NCBI RefSeq assembly: GCF_001891125.1
Contig: NZ_CP015247.1
Coordinates: forward strand, 1,901,501 to 1,965,500
Origin: Leuconostoc suionicum
GTDB taxonomy: Bacteria > Bacillota > Bacilli > Lactobacillales > Lactobacillaceae
Direction of reading: 5' to 3'
DNA: 64,000 nucleotides
Both the position numbers and the translations under genes were made by a program. Within the stretch, counting starts at the first letter, position 1; each line of letters begins with the position of its first letter. Positions 27,376 through 36,924 of this stretch are shown here, piece after piece. The notes under the pieces were generated by a model that saw only the letters and a program-made list of their open reading frames with translations, was not told the origin of the DNA and searched no databases.

Positions 27376-29052
27376 TTATTTCCTTATAGCTGCATTTAAT
27401 TCTTCTGGATGCACAATGCTAAGACGCTGTGCTAAACGATAAATACTGGTAGTTCGCAAACTTGCAGCGTCAACTAATGCCTCATTTGCTAGCAGCTCCG
27501 CTGGTGTTGTATCCGCCAATATTTGCCCATCAACAACAACCAGAGTCCGTTGAACAAAGTTTGCTAATAAATGCATATCATGCGTAATGATTATAATGGT
27601 CGTATGGTTCGTAATGTTAATATTCTGTAAGAAACCGAGCAACTGAGACGTGTGCGTTGCATCTTGCCCAGCTGTTGGTTCATCTAATATTAGAATCGCT
27701 GGTTTCAAAACCAAAACAGCCGCAATCGTAAGTCGCTTCTTTTGCCCAAAGCTTAATGCAGAAATGGGCCAATTACGCATACCATCAAGATCAACAAGTT
27801 GTAACATTTCACGCACGCGTTCCGTCACTTGTTCTTCATCAACGTTACGCAACCGCAGTCCACTGGCAACTTCATCAAATACTGTTGCTTTCGTAATCAT
27901 ATGATTAGGATTCTGCAAAATATAGCCTATGTGGTCGGCCCGTTCTTTAATAGAATCGTTTAGCAGCGAACGTCCATCTAATTGAATATCTCCCTCGCTA
28001 GGTGTCAGAAAGCCAGTTAATAGGTGGGACAAAGTTGTTTTACCTGATCCATTTTTGCCCACAATACCAAGAATTTCACCTTCATGAATTGATGTCGACA
28101 AATTTTCAAACAATGGTTCTTGCTGGTCGTACGCAAAGGTTAAACTTTGGACCAACAACTGTTTGTCATCATGAGTGACTGTCTGTACTGGTTCTGCCAA
28201 AGTTTCAATTTGGTCTCTATAGTTTGAAACGTCCACTTTCTCAACATCTGCTACGTGAGGTATTTTATTCACTGGAACGCCTGCTCGGCGTAATAGTTGT
28301 ATGTATAGTGGCTCGTCTAAGCCATTTGCAGACAACACCCCAGCCTGGATAATGGCAGTAGGTGTGTCATTGGCGACAATTCTACCATGCGCCATGACAA
28401 TTACACGATCAACATGAGCACGTAACACATCTTCTATCCGATGTTCAATAACAACCACTGTCATATTACGTTCTTGTTGAAGTTCATCAATCAGTGCCAT
28501 TGCCGCCGCACCAGCAGCTGGATCAAGGCTAGCCAATGGTTCGTCAAATAACAATAGGTCCCCTTCATCAACCAAAACACCTGCCATAGCAGTACGTTGT
28601 TTTTGGCCACCAGACAATGATTGCGGTGCCAACGTCAAGCGTTTTCCTAACCCAAATCGATTGGCCCATTTAGCGACTTTTTCTCTGACAGTTTTTATCG
28701 GCTGATTATCATTTTCAAGAGAAAAAGCTATATCTTCGGCGACCGTCATACCAACAAATTGCGCATCAGAATCCTGAAGAACAGTACCAGCTTGCAAAGA
28801 TAGGTCAAACAGCGACTGGTCTAGGATCTTTTTACCATTAATCGTCAGTTCACCAGTAATATCCCCTTGGTAGGCTTGCGGAATTAAACCATTCAGTAAA
28901 CGCAGTAATGTTGTTTTACCCGAACCAGATGCACCGGCTATTAAAACTTTTTCACCAGGATAAATTTGAAAGCTCACATCATGTAACGTTGGTTCAGATT
29001 GCGCGTGATATTTAAATGTCACATGTTGAAAATCAATAAATGGTTCTACCAT
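27376..29052 (-). CDS. ECF transporter ATPase, two ABC domains fused
   Basis: The 558-residue protein carries two ABC domains, so both ATPases of the module are in one chain. Domain 1: Walker A GASGSGKTT near 40, SLSGGQKQRTAMAGVL and LLLFDEP. Domain 2 starts near 300: GKNGSGKTT, ALSFGQKKRLTIAAVL and ILILDEPTAGQD. Separate EcfA1/EcfA2 genes are more usual in lactobacilli; fused forms occur in YkoD-type (group I, dedicated) modules. It lies directly between the S component and ecfT, which suggests a transporter dedicated to that one S component. Confidence 0.93.
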   Translation of the reverse strand: MVEPFIDFQHVTFKYHAQSEPTLHDVSFQIYPGEKVLIAGASGSGKTTLLRLLNGLIPQAYQGDITGELTINGKKILDQSLFDLSLQAGTVLQDSDAQFVGMTVAEDIAFSLENDNQPIKTVREKVAKWANRFGLGKRLTLAPQSLSGGQKQRTAMAGVLVDEGDLLLFDEPLASLDPAAGAAAMALIDELQQERNMTVVVIEHRIEDVLRAHVDRVIVMAHGRIVANDTPTAIIQAGVLSANGLDEPLYIQLLRRAGVPVNKIPHVADVEKVDVSNYRDQIETLAEPVQTVTHDDKQLLVQSLTFAYDQQEPLFENLSTSIHEGEILGIVGKNGSGKTTLSHLLTGFLTPSEGDIQLDGRSLLNDSIKERADHIGYILQNPNHMITKATVFDEVASGLRLRNVDEEQVTERVREMLQLVDLDGMRNWPISALSFGQKKRLTIAAVLVLKPAILILDEPTAGQDATHTSQLLGFLQNINITNHTTIIIITHDMHLLANFVQRTLVVVDGQILADTTPAELLANEALVDAASLRTTSIYRLAQRLSIVHPEELNAAIRK

Positions 29053-29083
29053 GTTTTCCCCTATGTACGTAGCCCGTGGCTAC

Positions 29084-29647
29084 TTATTCACTGCGCAATG
29101 AGCTCTTCTTAGGACGTGACTTGATGTAAGCCACTAGCAAAATAGAGCCAATAATAGCAACAGACAAAATGTTAACAATTGTTGCCGCCGCGCCCTGTAA
29201 GAACACCTTGCTAGCTGGCTGTTTGTATATTAATATATCGCCGATTGGCGCAACAATCAACCACGCAATAACGTTAGCAATTATTTGCCAAACATTAAAC
29301 TGAACTAACTTTTTTGTAGAAAGATCCCCACCCTCAAGATCCAAGAATCTTTTACTCAAACCAAGTAATAGTCCAAACACACCGTCAGCTAAGACCCATG
29401 ACCACCAAGGGGCACCATAAGTCGCGTCAGTAATTGTATGTCCAATAACACCAACTAAAAAGCCAACAACTGGACCAAATAAACCAGCAATCAATGCTAA
29501 CCAGCCTTCAGCGACGTTAACATTGGTATTTGGCACACCAGTTGGAATAGCAATGTACTTCATTAAAATGAAAAACACAGCAGCGCCGATACCAGTTGCA
29601 ACGACTGAACGCACCGATAATCCTGTTTTTTTGTTATTTTCTTTCAT
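29084..29647 (-). CDS. ECF transporter substrate-binding S component (UPF0397 type)
   Basis: A 187-residue protein with about six membrane helices, fitting UPF0397-type S components: [43 protein letters not shown] and [19 protein letters not shown]. Such proteins are linked in published comparative work to transport of methionine-related compounds (the MtsTUV group), as recalled. The leading T-box and the preceding SAM hydrolase support a sulfur-amino-acid or adenosyl substrate, but the actual ligand is not known. Confidence 0.8.
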   Translation of the reverse strand: MKENNKKTGLSVRSVVATGIGAAVFFILMKYIAIPTGVPNTNVNVAEGWLALIAGLFGPVVGFLVGVIGHTITDATYGAPWWSWVLADGVFGLLLGLSKRFLDLEGGDLSTKKLVQFNVWQIIANVIAWLIVAPIGDILIYKQPASKVFLQGAAATIVNILSVAIIGSILLVAYIKSRPKKSSLRSE

Positions 29648-29672
29648 TTTTCTCTCCTTTTCTTTGAGACTA

Positions 29673-30533
29673 TCATATTTCTTTGGTTAATGAAACAGCC
29701 CATCCTTGGCCAGCACCCACATGGTATGTTTGTTCGAAACTACCAGTATGCAAACCAAACGCAACTGTATACACTGAATCAATATAAATTAATGGTTCCC
29801 CAGGGTTAACGTCGGTAAATGTGTGCACATATGGTAGCACCTCATCAAATAACAAACTCCCATCACATTTAATTTGAACACGCAAGGTATCACCATATTG
29901 CAAATTCATCTTTTCAAATTCTCGTAAGGGAATATTTGACCACAACGAACCAAAATTAACATCAGTGATATCAATATTACCCACTAATTGTGGTTGACCA
30001 TAAACCGTTTCTTGATAAACACCAGGTGTAATTGGTAAACGTACCAAATCGCTAACTGATAGTTCTTCTGTGTAGTCTTCAAATACTACTTGTCCGCTAG
30101 CTAATTTAGCCCCATTATAAGCATAAATATCACGACCATGAAATGTTGATGATTTTTCTGAACCAGGGAGGCGTTGTGTTGTTTCATCAATCACACGTAC
30201 ACTTTCGATTAAATCATTAGATAATAGATGTGATAAAGTGCCATTATCTGGTGTCACAATATAGTGGCCAGCTGTCGTCTTGGCAATTACCGACAAACGT
30301 TTTGAGCCAACCCCAGGGTCAACAACAGATACAAAAACTGTACCCGGTTGCCAGTAATCAAAAGTTTGAAACAAGCGAAACGATCCTTCAAAGATATTAA
30401 ATGGCGTGATACCATGTGTTAAATCACTAACAACAATGTTATCGGCAACATTGTAGGCAACACCTCTCATGGAGCTTACCGCACCATCCTGTAATCCAAA
30501 ATCTGTTTGTAACACTAAATGATTGTTTGTCAT
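29673..30533 (-). CDS. S-adenosylmethionine hydrolase (DUF62 family)
   Basis: Member of the SAM hydroxide adenosyltransferase/halogenase family; without a halide it hydrolyses SAM to adenosine and methionine. Seen: [20 protein letters not shown] with the conserved Asp, [29 protein letters not shown] with the DPGVG core, [12 protein letters not shown], and [16 protein letters not shown]. The start at MTNNHLVLQ is chosen because GAGGAA lies six bases upstream; an ATG six codons earlier lacks one. It heads a five-gene operon behind a T-box leader. The Asp-Arg-His triad of the hydrolase branch was not fully checked. Confidence 0.85.
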   Translation of the reverse strand: MTNNHLVLQTDFGLQDGAVSSMRGVAYNVADNIVVSDLTHGITPFNIFEGSFRLFQTFDYWQPGTVFVSVVDPGVGSKRLSVIAKTTAGHYIVTPDNGTLSHLLSNDLIESVRVIDETTQRLPGSEKSSTFHGRDIYAYNGAKLASGQVVFEDYTEELSVSDLVRLPITPGVYQETVYGQPQLVGNIDITDVNFGSLWSNIPLREFEKMNLQYGDTLRVQIKCDGSLLFDEVLPYVHTFTDVNPGEPLIYIDSVYTVAFGLHTGSFEQTYHVGAGQGWAVSLTKEI

Positions 30534-30596
30534 TTCCAATTCCTCGGTCATCTTATTAATGGCTTTCTAGTAGGTTACAAAAATCGTAAGAAATAC

Positions 30597-30842
30597 AAAA
30601 AATCCCTGTTAATCATAAAGATTAACAGGGACGTAAAAAACGTGGTACCACCCAGATTTAGCATAATACATGCTCTCATACTATAACGGCGCTAACCGAC
30701 CGTGAAACTTAACAACTTATTAAATCTCACGACATCATCCACGTTCATCTTCAATAAACTGCTTCATGCCAGCTTCCACTATCCTGACTCGCTTGAATTT
30801 CCGCTCGTTATCTACTCTTCGCTTCAACGATTTTAATATACT
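30597..30842 (-). promoter_or_regulatory. T-box riboswitch of the SAM hydrolase-ECF-pepV operon
   Basis: On the minus strand the T-box core GGGTGGTACCACG lies at 30641-30653, followed by a terminator (CCCTGTTAATC / GATTAACAGGG, 30604-30630, then TTTTTT). Stem I is visible upstream with AGTAGA and a distal AGTGGAAGC. The base stem AAATC/GATTT then encloses two overlapping ATG triplets (30733-30738) at about the specifier position, which would mean methionine. GAT or GTG cannot be excluded, as the specifier loop was folded by eye. Confidence 0.9.
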
Positions 30843-30848
30843 AATGAT

Positions 30849-30877
30849 ACCTTAAGACAATTATGAATATTTGTCAA
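30849..30877 (-). promoter_or_regulatory. Promoter of the T-box operon
   Basis: On the minus strand a perfect TTGACA (30872-30877), a 17-base spacer and a weak TAAGGT (30849-30854), just upstream of T-box stem I. It overlaps no gene; the recQ stop codon begins at 30889. Confidence 0.5.
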
Positions 30878-30888
30878 TATGTTTATGA

Positions 30889-32697
30889 TTAAACTACAAT
30901 AAAGTCATTAATAACCTTTGCAAAATCATTATGATAAATTTCAAACTTCTTTTCGCCCACACCGGAGATTGCTAAGAACTCTGTATCAGTTTGCGGACGC
31001 GCCTGTGCCATGCTCATCAAAGTTTTGTCTGAGAATATTAAGAAAGGTGGCAAGCCAGCGGCCCGAGCTAGTTCTAAACGCTTTTCCTTTAACTTTGCAA
31101 ACAAACGATTATCTTCGTCGGAAAGTTTCAAATCATCAGTAGTCACTTTCTGACTAACAATACGTACCTTCTCAAGACGTTTTTTAATTTTAATTTCACC
31201 TTTTAATACTTCGGCACCTAATGATGTTACTTTTAACACGGGAAACTCAGCGCCCTCGAAACGTAAATATCCTTCAGCTGTTAAGTAGTCAATAAATCGT
31301 GTCAATTCTTTCAGAGTTCGCTCTTTCATCAAACCAAACGTTGGTAAATCATGTAAGAACTCATACTTACGCACACTAGCATCACTTGATCCTTTTAAAA
31401 CCTTAGCGACCATCGTTTTACCAAAGCGTTGATTCATACGCATCACATTAGCCAATACTTTTTGCGCATCTACCGTAACATCAACCCATTCGCGCGTATC
31501 CAAACAATTCGAACAATGACCACAATCTTCTGTCACAGTTTCACCGAAATATTGCAATAAATAGCGTGCTAAGCAAGTTTGCGTATTAGCAAAAGCATTC
31601 ATTTCTCGAATTTTATCATATTCATTTTGCTTGTGTTCTTCTGAACCTTCTGACTTTTGCACAAAGAATTCTTGCAGATGCATATCCTGTGGTGCATATA
31701 ATAATATAGCTTCGGCGGGTAACCCATCACGACCCGCACGCCCAATTTCCTGATAATATGCCTCGATATTTCCAGGGACAGAGTAATGGATTACATAGCG
31801 CACATTTGGTTTATTAATCCCCATCCCAAAAGCGTTTGTAGCCACAATAACTGGATTTTCATCATATAAAAACGCTTCTTGCTGTCTTTGACGTGCTTTT
31901 TCAGATAATCCAGCATGGTAACGACCTGCATTAATGCCTATTTTATTCAAATAAGTGGTCAGTTCATCAACTTGCTTACGCGTTGCTGCGTAAATAATAC
32001 CAGTTTGTTCACGGTTTTTTTGTAAATATTCAACCACATACTTTCGTTTGTCCTGATTATGTACAATATTCAAAGCCAGATTATCTCGCGCAAATCCGGT
32101 CAAGACCGTATCATCATTGTCTACTTGTAACAATTGTTGTAGATTTTCACGAACGCGCTCTGTTGCAGTGGCTGTCAAACCAAGAACTGCTGGATGCCCA
32201 GAAATTTGTTCCAACAAGGGTAGAATATTCAGATAACTCGGACGAAAGTCATGTCCCCATTGTGATAAAACGTGGGCTTCGTCAACAGCAATTAACTCAA
32301 TATTGAGACTTTGAACAAAACTAAAAAAGCTAGGAATTTCCAGTCGCTCTGGCGCAACATACAACATTTTGTAAAGGCCATGTCTTAGGTCCGACATGCG
32401 CTGTGCTTGTTCTTGCCCGTCAACTGTTGAATTCAAGAACGTTGCAGGAATACCCATGGTGTTCAGCCCATCAACCTGGTCTTTCATTAACGAAATTAAT
32501 GGAGAAATGACCAAAGTAATGCCTTCAAACATCATTGCTGGCAGCTGATAGGTGATTGATTTTCCACCACCAGTTGGCATAATCGCTAAAGCATGTTTAT
32601 GTGCGAGTACTTTATTAATGACATCTAGCTGACCAGCTCGAAAGTTATCGTACCCAAATTTTTCTTTTAAAATTGTTTGTGGATTCACAGTTTGCAT
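30889..32697 (-). CDS. recQ: ATP-dependent DNA helicase RecQ
   Basis: 3'-5' helicase of recombination repair. The 602 residues show Walker A MPTGGGKSITYQLP near 40-50, DEAH near 140 (AVDEAHVLSQWGHDFRPSY), motif VI QEIGRAGRDG, the zinc site C..CGHCSNC near 375-400, the winged-helix RQC region, and a C-terminal HRDC domain (LFAKLKEKRLELARAAGLPPFLIFSDKTL). Full length for the RecQ1 class of lactic acid bacteria. It stands alone. Confidence 0.95.
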   Translation of the reverse strand: MQTVNPQTILKEKFGYDNFRAGQLDVINKVLAHKHALAIMPTGGGKSITYQLPAMMFEGITLVISPLISLMKDQVDGLNTMGIPATFLNSTVDGQEQAQRMSDLRHGLYKMLYVAPERLEIPSFFSFVQSLNIELIAVDEAHVLSQWGHDFRPSYLNILPLLEQISGHPAVLGLTATATERVRENLQQLLQVDNDDTVLTGFARDNLALNIVHNQDKRKYVVEYLQKNREQTGIIYAATRKQVDELTTYLNKIGINAGRYHAGLSEKARQRQQEAFLYDENPVIVATNAFGMGINKPNVRYVIHYSVPGNIEAYYQEIGRAGRDGLPAEAILLYAPQDMHLQEFFVQKSEGSEEHKQNEYDKIREMNAFANTQTCLARYLLQYFGETVTEDCGHCSNCLDTREWVDVTVDAQKVLANVMRMNQRFGKTMVAKVLKGSSDASVRKYEFLHDLPTFGLMKERTLKELTRFIDYLTAEGYLRFEGAEFPVLKVTSLGAEVLKGEIKIKKRLEKVRIVSQKVTTDDLKLSDEDNRLFAKLKEKRLELARAAGLPPFLIFSDKTLMSMAQARPQTDTEFLAISGVGEKKFEIYHNDFAKVINDFIVV

Positions 32698-32743
32698 ATT
32701 TTCTATTATAGCATGTGCCCTCTAACTAAAAAGCAGACGACCA

Positions 32744-33202
32744 TTAGTTGTCATCTGCTCCCATTGGATTTAATTGAAACTTTACTGGCGTTACACGTCT
32801 CAGCAACCAGTTCATAATTGCCAAGATAGCTGACACAAACGTTAGCAACCAAAATTGCTTTGCTTGAAAATTGCTAAATAATTGTAATAGAACAAAACCT
32901 ATTGCAAACCAGCCAAAGTACGCAGCCATCGTGTTGCCACCAATTCGCAATACTTTGTCCAACAAGTTTTCCGATCCATCCTGAAAAAACTTAACATGTA
33001 ACCAATCAAAAAAAAGCATGATAAATACAAAACTAACCAAATCAATAGAAACAAACTTCAATATTGTTATATAATCTCGCATAGGATTAAAACGTGTTAA
33101 TCCATGATATAACAACAAACCATACGTCATCATAATATCCGAACCAAATATGAATAATAACCAACTAATTGGCTTAGTTCGTACCATATCCCGAATTAAC
33201 AT
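32744..33202 (-). CDS. Four-helix membrane protein, function unknown
   Basis: A 152-residue protein with about four hydrophobic helices (near 13-33, 45-65, 85-110, 118-135) and basic residues between them. No catalytic motif is visible, and the family was not recognised. It lies 46 bases downstream of recQ's promoter side, on the same strand, with its own upstream region. It marks the left border of the accessory island. Confidence 0.7.
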   Translation of the reverse strand: MLIRDMVRTKPISWLLFIFGSDIMMTYGLLLYHGLTRFNPMRDYITILKFVSIDLVSFVFIMLFFDWLHVKFFQDGSENLLDKVLRIGGNTMAAYFGWFAIGFVLLQLFSNFQAKQFWLLTFVSAILAIMNWLLRRVTPVKFQLNPMGADDN

Positions 33203-33452
33203 ATATCCCCAAGAATTGTTTTAACATTATGATCATCTTAAATTATTATATCATTTATCGGAATCGTTAAATGATTCCGCAACAAAATAAAAAGACCACT
33301 TTTAATTGCATAGGGGCTTTTTATTGTAGCAGTTTGGTATCGTTGACTACTAGTGACAAATAGAGACAGTTAGAGGCCAAACAAGGTCAGAATTCTTATG
33401 TAAAGAGCGCAAACACGAACGTTTTATGTTATTTTCGATACCCTTTGTTTGT

Positions 33453-33560
33453 CCACTAAAACTCGTTTATCTAGTAATTAAAAGTTCATTTGCGACATCT
33501 TCCTGCGTTAAGTGCATATTTAACTCGTGCATTCTTAGTATTTAAACATAGTTTGAATAT
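33453..33560 (-). pseudogene. Remnant of an Xre-HTH gene
   Basis: On the minus strand the bases match the start of the intact gene at 38875-39477, including its upstream region. The recoverable peptide is MHLTQEDVANELLITR then a stop, where the paralogue has MNLTQENVANELFITRQ. A frameshift precedes it and CAA has become TAA at the Gln. The rest of the 386-base gap (33203-33588) shows no other gene. Confidence 0.6.
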
Positions 33561-33588
33561 TAAGTATAGAAATAAAGTATGGTTAAGT

Positions 33589-34209
33589 TTATTTAAAATG
33601 TTTAACACTTTTTGGCCAAATGGGTTTAGTCATGATAATTATTACAATACCAACTAGCATCGTTACGTAACAAGTAATATTTTTCGGATAACTGGCTATC
33701 AACCAAAAAGATCCTATTGTTATTGCCAGACCTAAAACTATAAATAGTATTACAAAGGTATATCTAATTATTGGTGATATAGAATCAAAAGGATTTTCTT
33801 TTTGATTCTTACTAGGCTTTATCATACAACAAAAAATGAAGCCAAGAAACAACCATATCAAAAAAACAATATTACGAGGAAATGATTGTATATTTAAAAT
33901 CCAAACTAATGCTAACATACCAGTCAATGAGGAATATAGCGTCACTACTATAGCCATCACAGTATCACGAAAACTACTATGACTGTCTTTGATAAGTTTA
34001 GCTTCTAACTGATTATTTCCGATAATTAGCTCATCTATTGTTACATCTAATATTTTAGCTATTTTGATAACTAATTCAATATCTGGTAAATTTCTTTCAT
34101 TTTCCCAATTTGAAATGGTTTTAGGTGAAACATTTAATTTTTTAGCTAATTGTGTTTGTGACAGATTATGAGACAACCGCAATTGTTTTAAACTACTCGA
34201 AAATAACAT
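33589..34209 (-). CDS. Xre-family HTH protein with membrane segments
   Basis: The 206-residue protein has an N-terminal Xre helix-turn-helix (SLKQLRLSHNLSQTQLAKKLNVSPKTISNWENERNLPDIELVIKIAKIL in pieces) and then about four hydrophobic helices from residue 84 on. Such one-protein regulators could sense a membrane event and bind DNA directly; no ligand is known. An AGAGG ribosome site precedes the ATG. It is one of a group of paralogues spread over 33-44 kb; this copy is the most diverged in its membrane part. Confidence 0.8.
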   Translation of the reverse strand: MLFSSSLKQLRLSHNLSQTQLAKKLNVSPKTISNWENERNLPDIELVIKIAKILDVTIDELIIGNNQLEAKLIKDSHSSFRDTVMAIVVTLYSSLTGMLALVWILNIQSFPRNIVFLIWLFLGFIFCCMIKPSKNQKENPFDSISPIIRYTFVILFIVLGLAITIGSFWLIASYPKNITCYVTMLVGIVIIIMTKPIWPKSVKHFK

Positions 34210-34335
34210 GACATACCTCTGAACTTATTTTTACTAGTATGAATGAAATAATGGACGTTTAGCAAGCACTTTAACTAAAATTAGTGTCTCGTCATTCGAG
34301 ATATATTGATTTTGATGACTTTACGTAAATTATAC

Positions 34336-34379
34336 AAAAAAGCAAATACCTAATATGGTTTACTTGGTATTTGCTTTTT
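34336..34379 (-). terminator. Terminator downstream of the small gene at 34400
   Basis: AAAAGCAAATACC pairs with GGTATTTGCTTTT around a 15-base loop. A related hairpin with the same ends (ATACC..GGTAT) lies at 37862-37901, another sign of duplication in the island. Confidence 0.7.
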
Positions 34380-34399
34380 ATAATGCTGATTATGATAAT

Positions 34400-34618
34400 C
34401 TACCGATTCTTTCCCCATTCACTTTTTGAACCATCATGATAACCAGCAACATAATCTGGATTCTTTTTATTATAAGTTCGAAAAAAATCTTGAACTTTCT
34501 TACCTAATCCATAAAAATAACGACGAAGAAAATGTCTTTTTTTATTATCATAGATATAGCTCTCAACAATTGCCTCTTGAAATCCTTTTATATAACTCTT
34601 ATTTTCTTGTTTGTTCAT
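34400..34618 (-). CDS. Small hypothetical protein (72 residues)
   Basis: A basic, soluble-looking protein starting MNKQENKSYIKGFQEAIVE, set by a GAGGGGA site six bases upstream; an in-frame start seven codons earlier lacks one. Two similar short motifs, SYIKGFQEA near residue 8 and DYVAGYHDG near 60, hint at an internal repeat. No family recognised. Confidence 0.55.
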   Translation of the reverse strand: MNKQENKSYIKGFQEAIVESYIYDNKKRHFLRRYFYGLGKKVQDFFRTYNKKNPDYVAGYHDGSKSEWGKNR

Positions 34619-34807
34619 AAAAAGTCCCCTCGAGTACACAGTATAGAAGACTAAAACAACAAAAGCAATAAGTTATTTCCCCTTATTAATCATTTATATA
34701 ATATTGTCCAAACATGGCATGCAGAACATCAAAAAGAACAAATAGCAAAAAACAGATAGGCTTAGAATTATTGAAGCACAGCGAATTAATAGATTGAGGT
34801 AGCTAAA

Positions 34808-35158
34808 ATGTTAAACAAAGTAACAATAAAAAATCATCAATTACTAGTGGTACCACAAGGAATTAACAAACTAGCTGCATTGAAAAATAAGATTGAAGTT
34901 CCAATACAAAACGTAGTTGGAGCTTCAATTGATACAGGCATTTTAAATGACAGCAAAGGTCTACGCGCACCAGAAACCTTTCTTCCAGAATATTGGACTG
35001 GTAGTTTTAAAAAGGATGGCGAAGAGAGTTTTTTTAATATTAAGAGAGAAAATAAACCAGTAGTAATTCAGTTAAAAAATGAAAAGTATACTCGGTTAAT
35101 TTTAGGAGTCAATAATCCCGAAGATGTCGTTGACTTGATTAATAACAATACTATTTAA
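34808..35158 (+). CDS. PH-like domain protein
   Basis: A 116-residue protein with alternating beta strands (KVTIKNHQLLVVPQGINKLAALKNKIEVPIQNVVGASID) and a final helix (NPEDVVDLINN), the pattern of small bacterial PH-like domains. GAGGT precedes the ATG. The only plus-strand gene in this part of the island, with a promoter-size gap upstream. Role unknown; recognition rests on fold pattern only. Confidence 0.5.
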   Translation: MLNKVTIKNHQLLVVPQGINKLAALKNKIEVPIQNVVGASIDTGILNDSKGLRAPETFLPEYWTGSFKKDGEESFFNIKRENKPVVIQLKNEKYTRLILGVNNPEDVVDLINNNTI

Positions 35159-35408
35159 ATACTAAAAACAAAGAGACTAGCCATACCGAATTAATGCCAT
35201 CTTTTTTTAGTCACAATAGGAATTAAAATAATTAAACCGGCCAGAAATATTGACCCGCCCACTAGCATACCCTTTAGTACGGATATAATTAATCCTGACA
35301 ATATAATAAAAGTTGGTAATACAAGTGCATATTTTAATCCCTTATATCCTGATAGATATTTCTGCCATTCATACGTTAGACCAAGCGAACTTGAAGAATC
35401 AAAAGATT

Positions 35409-36442
35409 TGGCAGATTGCAAGAATCATCCGAACACCGCATGTTTCTGAAAGACTTTTCGTGGTGATTGCCAGTTGAGCGTTTTCATTGGCCTGGCATTA
35501 ATCCAATGATTAATTTGATCTAATTCTTTCTGACTGATGGTTTCAATTTTGCGTTCTTTTGGGATAAAACGACGGACATATCGATTTAGCACTTCATTAC
35601 TACCACGTTCTTCTGGTGAATATGGGTGTGCAAAATACATCGGTATGCCTAGCTGTTCTTCTATTTCATCATATTTTGCAAACTCTCGACCGTGATCAAC
35701 TGTAATTGATTTAGCATTTTTTATACCCTTGAAAAACCTAATAATAGCTGGTGTCACTGCCTGACTATTGCGCCCACTGACATGTCTCATGATATGTTGT
35801 CGACTCAATCGTTCTGTGATGGTCACTAAAACATCGCCACGTGTTTTACCAGATTGCATCGTATCAACTTCAAAATGACCAAATTCTTGTCTTAATTGGA
35901 CAGCTTTTGGTCGTTTTTCAATTGAACGGCCATGAGCAAAAACACGTCTACGGCCGTCAGATTGACGTTTACGTCGAATACCTTTATCAGGTAAATCTGA
36001 TAACTTAATTTTAAGCAAACCATGATGAATCCAGTTGTAGATGGTCTTGAAAGCAATACCCAATACATGAGCAGCCGTTTCTGGTGACCACTTCAAGATA
36101 CCAATGTGATGGTTCAAAAAAGCTGATATTTCAGGTGTTAGGGTCGGATGGCGACCGTGTTTGTGCCGATTACACTGGGCTAAATGATGAGCCTGTTGTG
36201 CATTGTATGGTTTAATTCGATTTAACTCGTAGGTAATAGTTGCAGGAGAACGCTTTAAGAAACGGGCTATTTCTCGAGTTGAATGATTAAGTTTGATCAT
36301 TGTTTCAATGACAGAACGTTCGTGAGCTGATAAACTAGAAGACATAAGCTGCAGATCCTTTATGGTTGATTTTAGTCAATTACCATTAAAGTCTCTGCAG
36401 TTTTTTTATGCAAGGTGTTCGGTTTAATTTTACAATCTGCCA
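35409..36442 (-). mobile_element. IS30-family insertion sequence
   Basis: A 1,034-bp element bounded by imperfect inverted repeats of about 30 bp, both starting TGGCAGATTG and sharing CCGAACACC further in. It encodes one transposase and is flanked by a 2-bp TT/AA duplication; deleting element and one copy restores the reading frame of the host gene. That precise repair supports these ends. Confidence 0.88.
35425..36345 (-). CDS. IS30-family transposase
   Basis: A 306-residue DDE transposase. N-terminal HTH regions (SAHERSVIETMIKLNHSTREIARFLKRS in pieces) and a catalytic core with the first Asp in HFEVDTMQSGK, the second in ITVDHGREF and the Glu in SPEERGSNEVLNRYVRRF match IS30. The frame is intact, so the element may still move. 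Confidence 0.95.
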   Translation of the reverse strand: MSSSLSAHERSVIETMIKLNHSTREIARFLKRSPATITYELNRIKPYNAQQAHHLAQCNRHKHGRHPTLTPEISAFLNHHIGILKWSPETAAHVLGIAFKTIYNWIHHGLLKIKLSDLPDKGIRRKRQSDGRRRVFAHGRSIEKRPKAVQLRQEFGHFEVDTMQSGKTRGDVLVTITERLSRQHIMRHVSGRNSQAVTPAIIRFFKGIKNAKSITVDHGREFAKYDEIEEQLGIPMYFAHPYSPEERGSNEVLNRYVRRFIPKERKIETISQKELDQINHWINARPMKTLNWQSPRKVFQKHAVFG

Positions 36443-36924
36443 TTTTAATCGATTTAAAGCATAGACCGTAAATAATACTAGAAATAACGTAGGAATAAAT
36501 AAAATTCCCAGTTTGATAAAGTCCATAATATTACTAATAAGCAACACTATTAATAATAAGTCAGTAAACATCAGCATATTATATACTGGCCTTAAACTTT
36601 TTGTAACCTCCTTTTTTTCCATATATTCACGCATACCTCTATCCTCCTTAAGAAGCGTATCTAACGAAACTTGATAATAATCACTCAACTTAATCAAATT
36701 TATAATATCTGGATAAGAAATTTCATTTTCCCAACCAGATATAGTTTGACGCGTCACATAAAGATTTTGCGCAACTTGCTCTTGAGTTAAGCCTTTCTCC
36801 AAACGAGATTTTTTCAACCGATCACCAAATTTCATTTTTTACTTCCTTTCTTGATGTCTTTACTATCCTAAAAAACAATAAAAATAACAAGCAATTTTCT
36901 CTTGCGTAGTTGATATAAAGCTTT

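Larger units (their letters stand above)
35191..36835 (-). pseudogene. Xre-HTH membrane protein split by an IS30 element
   Basis: The N-terminal part (36443-36835) has an Xre domain (MKFGDRLKKSRLEKGLTQEQ) and two hydrophobic helices; the C-terminal part (35191-35408) continues with SFDSSSSLGLTYEWQKYLSG and two more helices. Removing the element plus one copy of its 2-bp duplication rejoins the frame exactly as NRLK-SFDSSSSLG, matching the layout of the intact paralogue at 38875-39477 (DNLAEFDTASSLG). The ancestral product would be 202 residues. The N-terminal part now reads a few extra codons into the element and stops, so a protein with the DNA-binding domain could still be made. Confidence 0.85.
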
